DNA of 64,000 bases from Silene conica (lineage: Eukaryota > Streptophyta > Magnoliopsida > Caryophyllales > Caryophyllaceae): positions 30,368,001 through 30,432,000 of the forward strand of contig CM055318.2 of the NCBI GenBank assembly GCA_029255685.2, read 5' to 3'. The notes beneath the pieces are model-generated. The model ran no database searches. It was not told the origin of the DNA and was given only the letters and a program-made list of their open reading frames with translations. Both the position numbers and the translations under genes were made by a program. Positions 45,328 through 60,074 of this stretch are shown here, piece after piece (the stretch's first letter is position 1; every line of letters begins with the position of its first letter).

Positions 45328-48300
45328 TTATTGTTGTACAAGTTGTTGGATATTGAAAGGAAGACAGACACCGGAGGCATTTATGCAACGAGATGCAATG
45401 AGTGAGCAAGTGGCTTGAGTGAGATGATAACCATCCCAAAAGTAGTGCTTATTAGGATCTTCGCAAGGTTTTTCTCTTGGAATACAAGACAACGTCCCAT
45501 TTCCCCACGATGTACAACACGGATTGCTACTGTCACTTAAATCTGCAAGTTTACATACATTCATACGCACAATAGTTTAGCATTTCGACACCCATCCATT
45601 GTGTCCAAAATAAAGATAATGAAGTTGCATTTATGTATAACTCATCACAAAATTTGAAACATCGTCTGATATAGTTTTACTGAAATTGAATATTAATGTT
45701 GGCGTACCGTAGTTCCCAGGATTAATGACAGCATCGTAACCAAGTGAATGAGCATGGCCAACGATAAAATACGAGTCCTGGAGAGTAGAAGTCAAGTTCT
45801 TCATCATTAAACCAAGGTTGTCGTTGAAGATTGAGACGATTTCATTTTTGTTTTCATCACATTTTCCATTGGGCTTGACACGCCTAACTATTGATGGGAT
45901 GCAACCAATTGGGCCAAGCTCGAACACAACAAACTTTCTAGCTCCTAAACTGTATAGTTTCTGTCCAAAACAAAGAAATCAAAGGATATGTTATTAACAA
46001 TTGGTGTCACTCAGCATTGCTATATACATCTCAGTTGTAAACCGTACAACCGTCTAAAATGCGGCCGGATTGTACGTATCTGATTAAGCAACAAAACAAA
46101 GGCACAAGTTACCTGCAATTTGAGTGATAATGCATCAACAAGTAATTCAGCAAATTCTTGAGGATTGTAATTACGTCGTCTTGACAAAGGAGAGGCGCTG
46201 AAGTAGTTATTGATATAGTCATTATTTCCCACGGAAAAAACGAATATGGACTTGGCCAAGTGTTGAGCAACCTGATCCGTTTTTTGTAGGTTTGAAGCCA
46301 AATGTGTTTGCACTGTCTTTTCAAACAGCTTTACTTGCACATCCAAATTCAAACATAATCCCTGCATTTTTCATATTTTAATCATTACACCATCTTTAAC
46401 TATACAATCCACCCTGTAAGGTAAGAATGACTTTGGATTTCCTATCAATCCAATTTTCTTTCATTTACTTTCCAATTGATAGTTAATAATGCCAATAAAT
46501 CTTGATCAAACGCGTATGAATGATTGAGTTTTCTTTAAATCTCTTTGATCATAAATTCTCATTGAAGACAAACACTATCCGTCACAAAATCAAGATGGAT
46601 AATGCCTCTCAAACATAATGTAAGTTGCACTATTTATAAATTGTTTCATTTTCTCCCATTTATTGTGAGGATAAAGTATTCGTGTTCAACTTGACTCTTT
46701 GATAGTCCTTGCCTTAAAAAGTAGAATTTCTTTCAATCTCACACGTGGGATTGAGTTTTCTTCGCAACCGGGTAAAAAGTCCAAAATGGATGTAAGATCT
46801 GGGCACATGAGGTTGATGCACTGTCTGCCGTGGTTGCGACTATTTCAAATATGCTTATTAACTTGTGCGTTTTTTATCAAACACCATCTTTAAAAAAAAA
46901 TTCAAACACCACTTTCAAAATAACTTTTCTTTCAGACACCATAAATTTTTTTTGTGAAACATGACACATGACCTTTTAGCCGGATTCCGATGTATAATTT
47001 CCGTTCAATTAAATTTTCGCACGTGAGACTGTTTGGAAGGAAAACAATAAAGAAAGTCAAAAGTGATTTGGAGGGAAAACAAAAAAGAAAGTCAAAACAG
47101 TTTCACGTGAAAAAGTTATAATTGAACGGAAATTATACAAACTGTCGGAATCCGGCTAAAAGGTGGTGTTTCACAAAAAAAAATTATTCAAGGTGGTGTT
47201 TCACAATTTTTTTTTAAAAATGTAGTGTTTTGAAGAAAAACAATTTTAAAGTTTGTGTTTGACAAAAAAGACCTCTTAACTTATTATCAAAGAAGGTAAA
47301 AATGATAACTCGGTTATGATTAAAATTAAAATCCATTCCATTTACATTTATGAACTTTCAATTAGCAAAGTAGAAGTTGATCATATATAAACACCGACCT
47401 TGAAGATAGCAATCATCATATATTTGTTAGACCCCCAATCAGTTTCATTTATTGTCTTTGCAAAACATAAAATCATGGCGTTTTTTTGTTTCGTCAAAGT
47501 AGGGAGGAACTAAATATTATCTTTTGTCAAACTTTGACATCTAATTAACATATCATCGCCTCGAAATTTGCATGGGTTATTGAATTAAGTTAGGCTAATG
47601 CACCATCATATTCGAGTAAGTTGTAAGTGTATGTTTGTTTTAGTAGGTAGTAAGATACATAGTTATGATAGTAAATTCTCATTTAAGACGATCTATCTAT
47701 CTCAACTTTTAAATGGATAAAATTTTATGAATAAGAGAAAAGTAAAAAAAACTTCTGGACAAACAACACAATAAAGACTTAACATAGGCTTGAATATAGA
47801 TGAATTTATGAATAAATAATGCCAAGTAATTGTTTTATTAGGCAATACTGTGAATTATAAGAATAAATTTTGTAGTTTCAATTAACATTGTTGCTTCAGA
47901 CCCGAAGTCCTTCATGATCTGTAAGCTCATTGTAGTCCGCTTAGAAAGGGAATATTGTATGCTTATTATATAGAAAATATATTTATCATATATTTTTAAG
48001 AAAATACCGACTCCATGGGTAGAACCAACACGTAACTCCTTGCATAAATTGGTCTAGATAGTCATCTACAAATTCATCTAAAAACCTATTATTTATCTAA
48101 TCCGGAAGAATATGATCTAACAATTTAGCTCACAATCCTACATGTGGTCTATATCTCACTTTTCGTTCTCAAATTGTATATCAACCTAATTGTCTAAATG
48201 TCCACCGCCACACAAATATCACATTATATAGATACAATCCTAAATTTAGGCTATCGTCTCAATCTCACATTTTTGTTTCCCAATCCTTCGTATGACATTT

Positions 48301-51300
48301 GTTCTTTTCATTATCAATGGTCACTCATTAAATTACGGAGATTCATGCATGCATGAAGGGTAAAAAAGAATTAATTGATTTGATACAATAATCAAACATT
48401 TTCAATTGATAGTGTAACAACAAATTTGCGTTAAACCTGTAAACACGTAGATAAAGCACAAACGAATGTAACAAAGTAATAATTTTATTAAATTAAAGAT
48501 TTCGGGTACAATCCACTAGTTATTCTACTGATTCAATTTCCACACTGGATGACAAGGAGGGTCTTGATTTGAAGACTTGAATCTCCTGTGACGAATTCGG
48601 CTTGCTTATCTTCAATCGACGGCGGCGGACGCTTGATGTCGGATTAAAGGGTAGTTTTGTATTCAAATCTAGATGACGAGAGATGAATGTATTTTCTTTT
48701 CTCTGGTTTCTCTTGGGAGAGATTTTTGTAGAGAGGTTTCTCTTGAGAGAGATTTTTTGTAGAGAGGGTTTGATTTTTTGTGTATTTTTTTGAGATTGTG
48801 TTGATTAGCCTTGAGTGAGAGGACTGAGTGCTGTATTTATAGCAAATGAAAGGCTAGGGTTTTTCCTGAAATGGACTTGAAAAACCCGTTTAGTTTTTAT
48901 GGTGACTTGGTAGTCTTTTTGTTTGGACTATAAACATTTCGGCCCAAATAAATGAAAGTTGACACATTTTACGAAAACAGTCAATATTTTGACTTTGACC
49001 ATTTTTAATAAAAATGAGACATATTTTTATGTCTACAAATTTGCCCCCTCGGAATTGAGTCACGTACACGAACTTGAGTAGCTCGTGTTTAAGCGTGAGT
49101 CGGTTCCGATACTTGTCTTATATTCCCAACAGACTCTTGCTTGATTGATAGTTGTCAGCTCCATGGACTCTCACAAATATGATAGAATTTCCATTTAGAT
49201 TTTTATAGATAGAATTTGTTAGTCTTCCAGTTTCAACGCAACTCGAATTCTGAATTGTAACCACCTATTATTACTATAAAAACTAAATAACGAGCTTCTC
49301 AATTTTCTTATTTCATGGGCTCTTCTCTCACGCAAGATACAAGTCTGCATCGACTACCGACGCCGAACCCGAATCCACCGTGACTTTTCCTGTAAAACCC
49401 TCTTCAGTAGACGCCTTGACCAAGTTTAGAGACGGGCTAGAGAAACCATGTCCGGCTGAATCGAACGAAAGCTGCACGCTTATAGGTGAGCACAATATTG
49501 TGATTTATTTAACCCATTTTTTCATTTATGCAGCACTTGGCAGCAGTGTACCATTCCCGACGCCGTAATGAACTTTGGTATTCATAGTTGCTTCACCATG
49601 ACGTGGACTTAACACATTATCGTCTAGGTGCGCGGTCCTCGATCTTCGAAGTTCAAGATTCGCGCCTCCTCCGACGGGTGAACAGCGAAATCCGGTGGTC
49701 GCCTTGATTTGACGATAGAGATTCCCACCAGGTTCTCTTCATTGACCAGTTCAGTGCCTTGTCTTACGGATGTCGTGCTTCTGATGTGACTCACGGATGA
49801 GTGACGACTGCCCTACGCTTCTCAGACTAGCGATTCATGCTATTCGTCATCCTCTTGACTTTACTCTTTGAAGATGGCAACAAAATCACCAACTGAACAA
49901 GAAGCATAGTCATCTCTGAAGCATCCGTTATGCGCTTGTACCGGTTGCACGATGATGGACACGCTTCTGATTGACTCTACAATGCCGATTCGACATGAAA
50001 GCACGGCACCAACATCCTAGCCCCTCTGCTCCAAGGAATCTTAATATGCTTTTAATCATGATAAATTTGTGTTCAACCAGTACTACAATTCCTGGCTAAC
50101 TTGTTCACCAATTACGACAATTAGTATAAAAAGGAGAGAAAGGCTTTCAAACTTTCCATCGATTTTTATTTTTGTCAGGCACTCTCTCACATAGTATACT
50201 TGATGAAACCCAGAACACACAAGACGGTTCACTGCTTCCATTGACGAAACGTCGTCGGAGAAAATATGGAGGACTACATTATGCCCATATCGTGCCAACG
50301 TCTTTAGGTGAGAAAAATTTCGAAATTTACTGACCCCTTGTTTGTTGTATGCAGCAAGGTGTTCCTCCCGACGCAACAAACGAACTTTCCCTATCATCGC
50401 GGACCGACACGAGCGGCCCCAATCAGAAATAAATGGAACTGGACCCGAACTCAACTTGCTTGCTTGTACCGGCTTCATCTCAGAACTTCCGTGCGGCGAT
50501 CGAGCTTCATAGTCTGGGGTTGATATCCGCAATCCGAGGATGTGAACGAATTATAGCGTGACTACAGGAATTGCACTGGTCTTGAATTTAATTGGGAAGT
50601 CCAATTAAATTTGCTTTGAAGTTCAGAGCTTATTAATTAGTTAAGCAAGATTCGGGAATTTGTGTGCGGGTCAATTTCGACTTATCTATAGGAGTATAGT
50701 TGAAGTCCAGATTCATCTTCATTTGCTTTTGATTTATGAACATGTGGTTAATCTACCACGTTGACTTTTCTTTCTTTTTCTTTTTTTCTTTTTTTTTCTT
50801 TTTTTTTTTTATCAGGAGAAAGTACCGTACTTTTTTCGAAGCGAGTGTATCTGAGACGACCGGCAAAAAGTACTTAGTGACGGTCTACGACACCGATGAC
50901 GAAGCTGATAATGGAGTGAATCACGTCATCTTTCTCCTTGTGATTGGTCCCTTCGCCGAGTCCTGGATACCGATGATATATCCACGAAATCTTGAGACTT
51001 GGTGGCAAAGGCTGAAGACTCGTTACCGGTGCTTTCCCCGTCACATCATCGAGAAAGCGACGATATCCCGCTTTTGCCGACATTGTTACACTTTCGATGC
51101 TCCAGAAATGAAGTTCAACAAGATGTCAACTTTCGCTTTGGATCTGAATTTTATTACATTTCGCGTTACTGGGAATGGTTAGAAGACGTTATTCGCGAGT
51201 GTCGTAGCCAACTGAAATCTGTCTACATTTATGAAGCAGTTTCTGCCTCACTTTTCCTTTACCGACGCAACACTCAATTTGTTGAGTCATTTTGTGACTT

Positions 51301-52374
51301 TTGGTGTTCGGAGACAAACACATTGTTGACAATGGCGTGAGAAGTATCTTCGGCTGGAGAACTTTAAGGCTTCGATGAGAACGATCATTCGTATTTGCCC
51401 CATGCTGCAAGTGTTTATTTTCTGTGTTTCATCGGATTTTTTTTTTCAGCAAAGAAGAACGGCAAAGTATCGCTCGAAGACAGGTGACATCTTTTTTTGT
51501 TTAAAGGTCCGTAGAAGTATTTTCCTTCATCTAAGACATCGAGAAGCAGAAATATTTCTTGACGCTACGACAACGTTTTTCTTCATACGGAGAGCCTTCC
51601 GAGTGGGACGAGACCACAAATGATTTTTTTTTTTTTTCTGATTTCAGGTGTTCCCGAGGCCGAAAATCGAGAAACCTATCTTGCTGGCTTTGTGCATTTG
51701 TTCTTCCCGTTCGTGACCTAGGCCACATTTGAGCAAGCGTCTTTAAGGTTCCTTCTCGATTGACGAGCAACCAAATAGTCTCTTTGACAATATCGGTACT
51801 TACGAGCATTTACCAAGGTTTGAATGACATTTCTACTTCGGCGACGTCATGCAAGGATCACGGCTATTTTGATGCTCAATGTTTACGAATGACTTGCCAA
51901 ATACTATTAAAAGAAACTCGATCAAGCTTCATTTTTTTTTTTTTTGAGACGTCGACTCAAGAGCTGTCATCTTTGGAAGCACGTGTGTTGACTACAACGT
52001 AAGAAATCGACAAGATTGAACACGTTGAGAAAATCCTCCCTGAAGCATCTGAAGCTTTAAAGAATTTGCAGTGGTCTCTTTGATGTCATTCAATATATTT
52101 TTTTTTTTAGAGATTTTTTTTTTTGACACTTGAGAGTGCGTGTGTGTGTTTTGAAACATGAATAATTACAAATTGAGTTTTTTTTTCAATCTCGCATATT
52201 CCTTTATTATTTTGCACATCATTTATACTCTAAGGGTCAAGAGTGATGAATTTTTTTTGGTGTGGCTGGACTAAAGCAAATTGTTTACTTCAGCTGCCTA
52301 CGTACCCATAAAGTACAAGTAAATGTACCTTACAAGATCAAGCCAACGTAGTTCATTGAAGGGATTTTGTGGAA

Positions 52375-52421
<47 letters not shown>

Positions 52422-55400
52422 AAGGATTTTTTTTTTTTTTTTTTTTTTTTTTGTGGTTTTTGTTTTGGAATTTTTTTTTCGGATAGAGTATGCAGTTTAG
52501 GCTCGTGCTCAGGAGCTTGTTGCAGAGTCGTCATCTCATGCGTAGTAGCGCTTCAAGAACTTGGAAGTGAACTTTTTTTTTTTTTTTTTTTTACTTCTTG
52601 GCCTTACGAGGCATAATGATGGGTACCCGGAGTATTGCCCCCTCGGAACCTTGTTACGTGCACCTTTTTTGTGTCTTAACGTGACGAAGTTCCGAATTTC
52701 CGATCTATTTTGCTTTGACTTGGAAGTCGATGACGAACACTCGATAACAATCACCCTAAGTTATGGTAAGGATGATCCATTATTTCTTGTAACATCACCT
52801 TGTCATTATCTGACTTGGCAGACGAGTTTGTTTCGACGTGAAAGTCAAGGCGTACCAAAACTGGTCGTAAAGGTAGGTTTTTTTTTTTCTTTTTTTTTTT
52901 TTTGACGTCATCCTGTCGTTATCGGACTTGGCGGATGATCAATCGTGAGAGAGTTTCTTGATTTTTTTTCTTCTTGACTTGGAAGTCGATGGCACTTGTG
53001 CCTACGTTGATTTTTTTTTTTTTTTTTTTTTCACCAGCATCGTTTGGACACCATCTTCGAAATTTTGGGAGTTCTACCAACCTCTATCTCATCGGAATCT
53101 TGGCACTCTTGGGTAAAATTCCGAGCGATTTTCCTTTGACTCGACTCCTCTTGTGGATTTGTGAAGATGACGGTACGTCCTTTTACTTTCAGCGACTTTC
53201 CCGTGGTTATTTCCACTTCAAGATGACGTTTCATTCGAGAGGGAATTACGCTATGGGTATCGTTACTGACGTTAACTGCAAGTTTTGTCGTTGAAGACTT
53301 GTTCAGCTTTCGTTGACGCCTTTTCTGCATCTTAGAGCTACCAATGCGACTGAAGACTGATTTCTTTTCCTCAATTTCGCCAATGCGAGTGAACACTGAT
53401 GTATTTGACCTTTGTTGTTGAGGACTTGTCGTTAATTGCATTCGGACAGTCTCTTCCTGTTCTCCCAGCCTGTCAAACACGGAAGCGCGAGATTTAGAAG
53501 TTAATCGACCCAGCCTGTCGAAGACAGACCTCTGTGACAATATTTCTGTGTTCTCGCCGTCGCTTTGATTTTCCTGAACAACGGCAGCAGACACGGTGTT
53601 CACCGAAACTTGCTCAAGGTAATGCTTGGGAAAATACTCTTGTAACGTCATGCCTCGTCGTGACTTTGACGATACGCCATCTTGCGGACATTTCATGACG
53701 TCCCCTCCATCATTCTTGTGCGAAGATCTTCTTACTTTTTGACGAGTTGGTCGTCGACGTTTGGGTACTTGGGGTAGCAACACTTCTTCGTTTTCTTTCT
53801 TTTGCCGACGCGTAGAGACAAGGGTCCATCCTTCGTCGTCATTGTTATCCTCTAGATTCAGAGCGTCAGAAGTTAGTGATACGATGGACTTAGACTCTTC
53901 CGGCAAGATGACAATCACTGGCTCGAGAGTTCCAAACTGAATCAATTGCACACATTCTCTAGCTGCAAATGGAGAGTATGACTTGACATTTCTGTCGTTT
54001 ATCTGTGCCACGACGTAATTGGATTCAACGGCATCCTCGAAATCCAAGAGAATTTTTCCATCCTCGGCTAACTGCATTATTTTCTCTTTAAGGGTTATGC
54101 ACTTCTCCAAAGGATGACTCACGACCCTATGATATCGACAATATTTCGGATCGGTCGTACGTCCGGCTTCACTTAGTCGTTTAGACTCGGGAAGCTCGAT
54201 TACCTTCTTCTCCAAGAGATCATCCAACATTCCGGCTAGATCGGAATCCGGAAAAGGATATGTCTTCTTCTCGAGCTCTTTCAAAGTTGGGCGTGACTTT
54301 CGCGTATCCTTTGAATAGGTTGCCCCCTTCTTGCCTGTTTTAGGTCGACCCGAGATTTTCACCGGATTAGAAGTAGAAATCGTCATAACCTCCCTTGAAG
54401 TGCTACTGGACGCCATGTCATTTTTCTTAAATTCTTTTCTCTCCGAGTTCGTTTCTGAATGAGCGAAGAGTCGTCCTCCATGGCTAGCGATGGTAATCTC
54501 CATATCGTGAGCTCGAGTGGCTAAGTCCTGGAATGTTCTTGGCTTGATGCCTTGGAGGATATAGACGAGATCCAAATTCATTCCTTGGATGCACATTTCG
54601 ACAGCAGAAGTCTCCGTCAGACGATCTTTGCACTCGAGGCTTAACGCGCGCCACCTACCGATGTAGTCGATGACAGGTTCATCTTTCCATTTCTTCGTGT
54701 TTGTGAGTTCTGTCATGCTCACAATACGTCTGGTACTGTAGAAGCGATTGAGAAACTCGTTCTCCATTTGGTCCCAACTATTGATCGACTCAGCGCTTAG
54801 ATCCGTGTACCAATCAAAAGCCATCCCCTTCAAAGATCGGACAAATTGTTTGACAAGGAGATCACCATCAGTACCAGCAGTGTTACAAGTTTCGATGAAA
54901 TGAGCGATATGTTGCTTCGGATTTCCCTTTCCATCAAATTGTTGAAACTTCGGTGGTTGGTAGCCGCTTGGCATCCTCAAGTAGTCAATCCTCTTACTAT
55001 ACGGCTTGACGTAACGAAGATTGTTGACGGAGTGAAAATTTTCCTTGAACTGACTTTTAAAGGCCTCCGCGATCATCATTTGGACGTCTTTAGCAGTAAA
55101 CGATTTAGCCTTGTCGCGATAATCACTGTCGTCGCTGGCTTCATCAGTGTCGTCATTATGAGATGGCGTTGCAGGTTGTTTCTCCAACTTTTTTGTCAAA
55201 GCGTCGATTTGCTTGGTTTTTTCTTCGTTTTCCCTCTTGAGTTCGTCGAGGATGGCTTTCATTTTGTTGAGTTGTTCCTCCATATCGTTACCCTCAATGA
55301 CCATGACGGGCGCCACGATGGAATATGACTGTTGGCTTGACATCTCTTGGTTTTGCCTTTTTGGTGACGACGGAGACGAAAAGGCGCTACTGCGGCTATC

Positions 55401-58400
55401 CTCGAAGGTTAATGGCTCGAACAAAGGGTTTGCGTGAACAATTATCTCCTCAAAAGCGCCGTTCACCTTCTCTCGAAATGTTGACGAGACAATATGTGGG
55501 TCGTCGACTCGGATGCGAGAAAATGAACCGAACACAGGATATTCATATGGCCTAGAGTCGTCGGCACCATAAGAGTCCTTGAGAGCATTGACAATGACGC
55601 CGGATTTGCGAGGCCTCGTAGGTACAGACGCAGAACGGAATCTCGCTGCAGCGGTACTTATGACGATGGATCTAGTCCTGCTTCTTGCGGATACACCAAT
55701 GGGAGATCTGTCAAGAGACACGCAGAGACGAGTTGAACTTTCGTCGTCAGATTTGGATGTCATCCTCTTCGACATGTCAGAGATTTTGCTGAAGGCCATT
55801 GAAATGCTTGTTGCGAAATTTGATTGTGCGGAAAAAGAGATGAGTAGTAGAGATTGTCCCACCGAGCGTGCCAAATTTGTAACAACAAATTTGCGTTAAA
55901 CCTGTAAACACGTAGATAAAGCACAAACGAATGTAACAAAGTAATAATTTTATTAAATTAAAGATTTCGGGTACAATCCACTAGTTATTCTACTGATTCA
56001 ATTTCCACACTGGATGACAAGGAGGGTCTTGATTTGAAGACTTGAATCTCCTGTGACGAATTCGGCTTGCTTATCTTCAATCGACGGCGGCGGACGCTTG
56101 ATGTCGGATTAAAGGGTAGTTTTGTATTCAAATCTAGATGACGAGAGATGAATGTATTTTCTTTTCTCTGGTTTCTCTTGGGAGAGATTTTTGTAGAGAG
56201 GTTTCTCTTGAGAGAGATTTTTTGTAGAGAGGGTTTGATTTTTTGTGTATTTTTTTGAGATTGTGTTGATTAGCCTTGAGTGAGAGGACTGAGTGCTGTA
56301 TTTATAGCAAATGAAAGGCTAGGGTTTTTCCTGAAATGGACTTGAAAAACCCGTTTAGTTTTTATGGTGACTTGGTAGTCTTTTTGTTTGGACTATAAAC
56401 ATTTCGGCCCAAATAAATGAAAGTTGACACATTTTACGAAAACAGTCAATATTTTGACTTTGACCATTTTTAATAAAAATGAGACATATTTTTATGTCTA
56501 CAGATAGTATTGTAAATGTGATTGTTCCATTTATACGTTTTGTTTTTTCTCAGTTGTATTATTCTCAAAGGGGTACTATGTGAAATATTCATTTTATTTA
56601 ATTATAATAACTTATAATCTTTAATAAAAAAATCTTTTTAATGCAATTTTAACACTTTGTTATATTATTTTAATTTTTTTATGTGAGGGTTTTACCTGTC
56701 ACTCTTAAATAACGATTTATTTTTGAAGAAGCCATTTACTGATTTTTTTTAAGAATTTTTGGTATATTTTTCCGTTTGCCAGTTTTCTCTTTTTTGGGTG
56801 TTTAACTTAATTTTCTTATATAAGTAGTTATCAGTTTCATATTTTTGGTGTGCTATTATTAATAAGGTTATTGTTAAAAGTATTGAAGTAGTGTTATATT
56901 ATAGTTTAATATAAATCATATACGAATGTCGTTTATATCATACTTTCCTCCTATTAGTTATAATCTTCCCTATTGAGGGAATGTACAAAAAATAAGGAAA
57001 TTAATGTATGGTAGTGGGTTAGGTGATTGGAGAGAAGAGATGTATTGTGGGGTATTGTTGTGAGATGAAATGATTAAAATAAGGATAAAATATTAGTATT
57101 GTGGGATATTGTTGTGGGGTGAGGTATATAGAATATATATAAAACTTTACAAAAAAAGGAAATAAGGAAGACATTCTGAATTGATGAAAAAGAAAAGAGG
57201 AAAGATTTTATGAATATGAGGGAATATTATTTAATCAACATATGACATATCTATATGTAACAAATCAATTAATTCAGCAATGAACATAAAGGGCCCACTG
57301 GAATTTTACTTTAAAAAATTGACTTTCAATCACAAGCGAACACTGTGATTGTTACTTTAATATATAAGATTTAAAGGCTAGCGGTTGAAATTATATACAA
57401 GCAATTTTTTTTCATATATATATTTAGTGTCTAATATAAATACATATAAAAAATTATTTCTGAAACTTTATGAGGGGCACTTGCGCCTTCCCCCTCCTAG
57501 ATCCGCCCTTGGATATTGTTATGTTATATATCATGATTGGTCCTAAGTATATTGAGGCCCTAGTCAAATTTATAAAATAGGGCCTTAACCTTTTTTAAAA
57601 AAATTATCGTTGAAGCAATTTATACGTCATTGTCAAAATTTTGAAGAAAAAATGATTATGGATTTGGAGAATTGAAAATAGGACATCTTATAATCCAACC
57701 CTTTTATCATAAAAAAAAGTCCAAAAATTGAAATTCTTTCAAATTTAGATATAGCTCTACTAGATGAGTTCATTAAATGTATAATTTGCACAAATTATGC
57801 TACGATTAACCCAATTCGCAGAAATTCCAAAATCATTTTTCTATTAATTGGTTAAAGAACTAATGGATCGGCCTATATGAATTCCCAAAAACAATATAGA
57901 AATTGGTAAAAAACACAATTAGAGGATTATACAACCAGATGTATACATCTGATAGTATAGATTTCGAACTTTCTAACAAAGAATTTGAACTTATACATAT
58001 ATTTTACGAGCTTTATTAAAAAGAATCTGAGCGCCTTTATAAAAAAAATGTAACTCAAAACATTGTATTGAAACTCAAAAATAATACATATAAAACCAAA
58101 AGATTTTAATTTTAACACAAAAAAATTATATTACAAGAAAAAATTGTTAAAAGCTAAATTTTTTTTGCATATAACTTCAATTAGATGTACAATGCTCATA
58201 TACATCTGGATACATAGTCCTATTTGTGTAAAAAACATGTATGGAAAATAGAACACACAACCTTCTACTAATTAGTTAAATGCATAACCACTATACTACT
58301 CCCCTTATTTTGATATTTGCATGTAAAAATTTTATTTGATAAAGAGCATAAGTTTTATTTCTATCTTAATGGGCGCCATCTAAACTTAATCCCTTGTAAT

Positions 58401-60034
58401 TTAACCAAGTAAATAACCCTTCAAACCAACCCTGATATTATGTCGTATAAAAATTTATCGACAAATTTGTACCATAAAAGAAAAGAAAATACGAGTGATA
58501 CTTATTTTGGCAAATTCTTGTTTCAGACCAAACATATGTTATCATTTTATAGTTAAATGTAACCACAATAGTGTGGTCAATGTTACAGTATATGATAACT
58601 TGTTTGTCAATAATGATCACATTTTACTGTAAAATGGTAACATATGGCCCGTCTGAAACTTCAGACCAAAAGTGTTGATCTGAAACAAGACCAACTGATT
58701 TATTTTTACCTTGGTTTTAAAGTGGTCATATCACATCACCCATAACATCATATAAAAAATTAATGAGTCCCTCTTATAATAGGTATATATCCCTCACAAA
58801 CTTGCGATAAGTTAGGTGCACTTTCTTGTATAAGTAAGACAAAAATAAAAATGTATAGACAAAAATTAATGATTATTTGTCTTTATCTATCCGATTCAAT
58901 TTTATTTGTCCCGTTACAAATGTATGATGGATATTACCGTCACAAAAAAAATATGCATTGGACTCCTTCTATACGTACTAGTTACTATACTCTGTATGAC
59001 TGTATAAGATAAATAAATTGATTATTAGTACTCATAAGGTGACTAGCACAAGCATGTTTTCTTTTTAATTGGCGTTTATATATATCATTCCTTTTACTTT
59101 TCTAAAGTTGTGTAATTAGTATGTCTCATGCTTTGCTTACGTGGGGATTTTAATAACTGTGTTACATATTCAGCTTAAAATGTACTTTCTTCGTTTCTAT
59201 TGATATGTTTACGCCTTTTTTTTTTATTTTTCTCTCATAAATAAAGAGAAGCATAAACATATCACTGAAATAAGAGGGTACGTTTTTAATTTTCTTGTCA
59301 CGAGAAGAGGTTGTTTGGAAGACTTTATTTAACTAAAAAAGGGTATTAAATTCGAAATAATTTTATTTTACTTATTTCTCGAACAAAAAAATAGTCAATC
59401 AACAAATACTCCGTTTTACGTACCAATTTTTTTAAAACAACTTCATTTTATAATTTGTTTTCTAAAATAATTTTGTCAAAATGCAGTTTTACAGTTTTAC
59501 TAATCTAAAGATTGGTTTCGTTTATAATTAATGTAACTTATTTCGTCAGTTTTAAAACTTATTAACCGTTGGAAATAAAAAATGGGTAAAGAACGTAATA
59601 AGTTTATAAGAAAAGAATTAAAAACATTCGAGTAGCGTACGATATTTCCATATTGATTAGAATTGCAAAACGATACAAGTGAGTAGATTATATATGAATA
59701 TGAATATAAGAGAGTACTTACAATGGAGTGTCCAGTTTCAGGTAAGATACCACAAGAACCGGATGCATAATTGTATCCCGTCAGTGAATTTTGCCTTAAT
59801 AACGCTGCATACGGTGGAGGATATGGTAATCCAAGAGCCTCCGCTGCACAATCAAAATTCAATTTCATTCGTAATAAACTTGATCATCATACATCCACTT
59901 ATAATGTTTTGATGAGTAAATAAAAATGCAAAGGAAAAGAAGATTGAATTTGAATGTAAGACCGCATTCATTGTTGTGAACAGAAATCGAAAGAGGAAAA
60001 TAAAAGTAGATTAGATGGAATAATGATGAAAGTA

Positions 60035-60074
<40 letters not shown>

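Larger units (their letters stand above)
48413..56502 (-). mobile_element. Gag-only Tat-like LTR retrotransposon (TR-GAG type), very recent
   Basis: LTRs 48413-49037 and 55878-56502 are both 625 bp and I found no difference between them by eye. An exact 5-bp duplication GATAG flanks the element (48408-48412 and 56503-56507). Next to the right LTR the minus strand reads TTTGGCACGCTCGGTGGGAC, the primer-binding region. Next to the left LTR it reads CCGAGGGGGCAAAT, the polypurine tract. The only long frame is a gag (55799-53031). The 4 kb from 53030 to 49038 has no protease, reverse transcriptase or integrase motif but many long A-runs on the coding strand. It therefore depends on another element for mobility. 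It sits in intron 2 of the GDSL gene, in the same orientation. Confidence 0.93.

Noticed and set aside
45328-46367. A separate, N-terminally truncated GDSL gene
   Set aside because: Exon phases and family blocks join exactly with exons at 59722-60354 on the same strand; together they give a full-length 371-aa enzyme.
52298-52534. Lys-rich protein frame
   Set aside because: It is the translation of A-homopolymers and has no other support.
55800-55874. Gag start upstream of 55799
   Set aside because: The frame is open there but has no ATG; it would begin with TTG inside the primer-binding site.
53031-55899. Plus-strand frames opposite the Tat gag
   Set aside because: Shadow frames of a long gag with recognisable domains.
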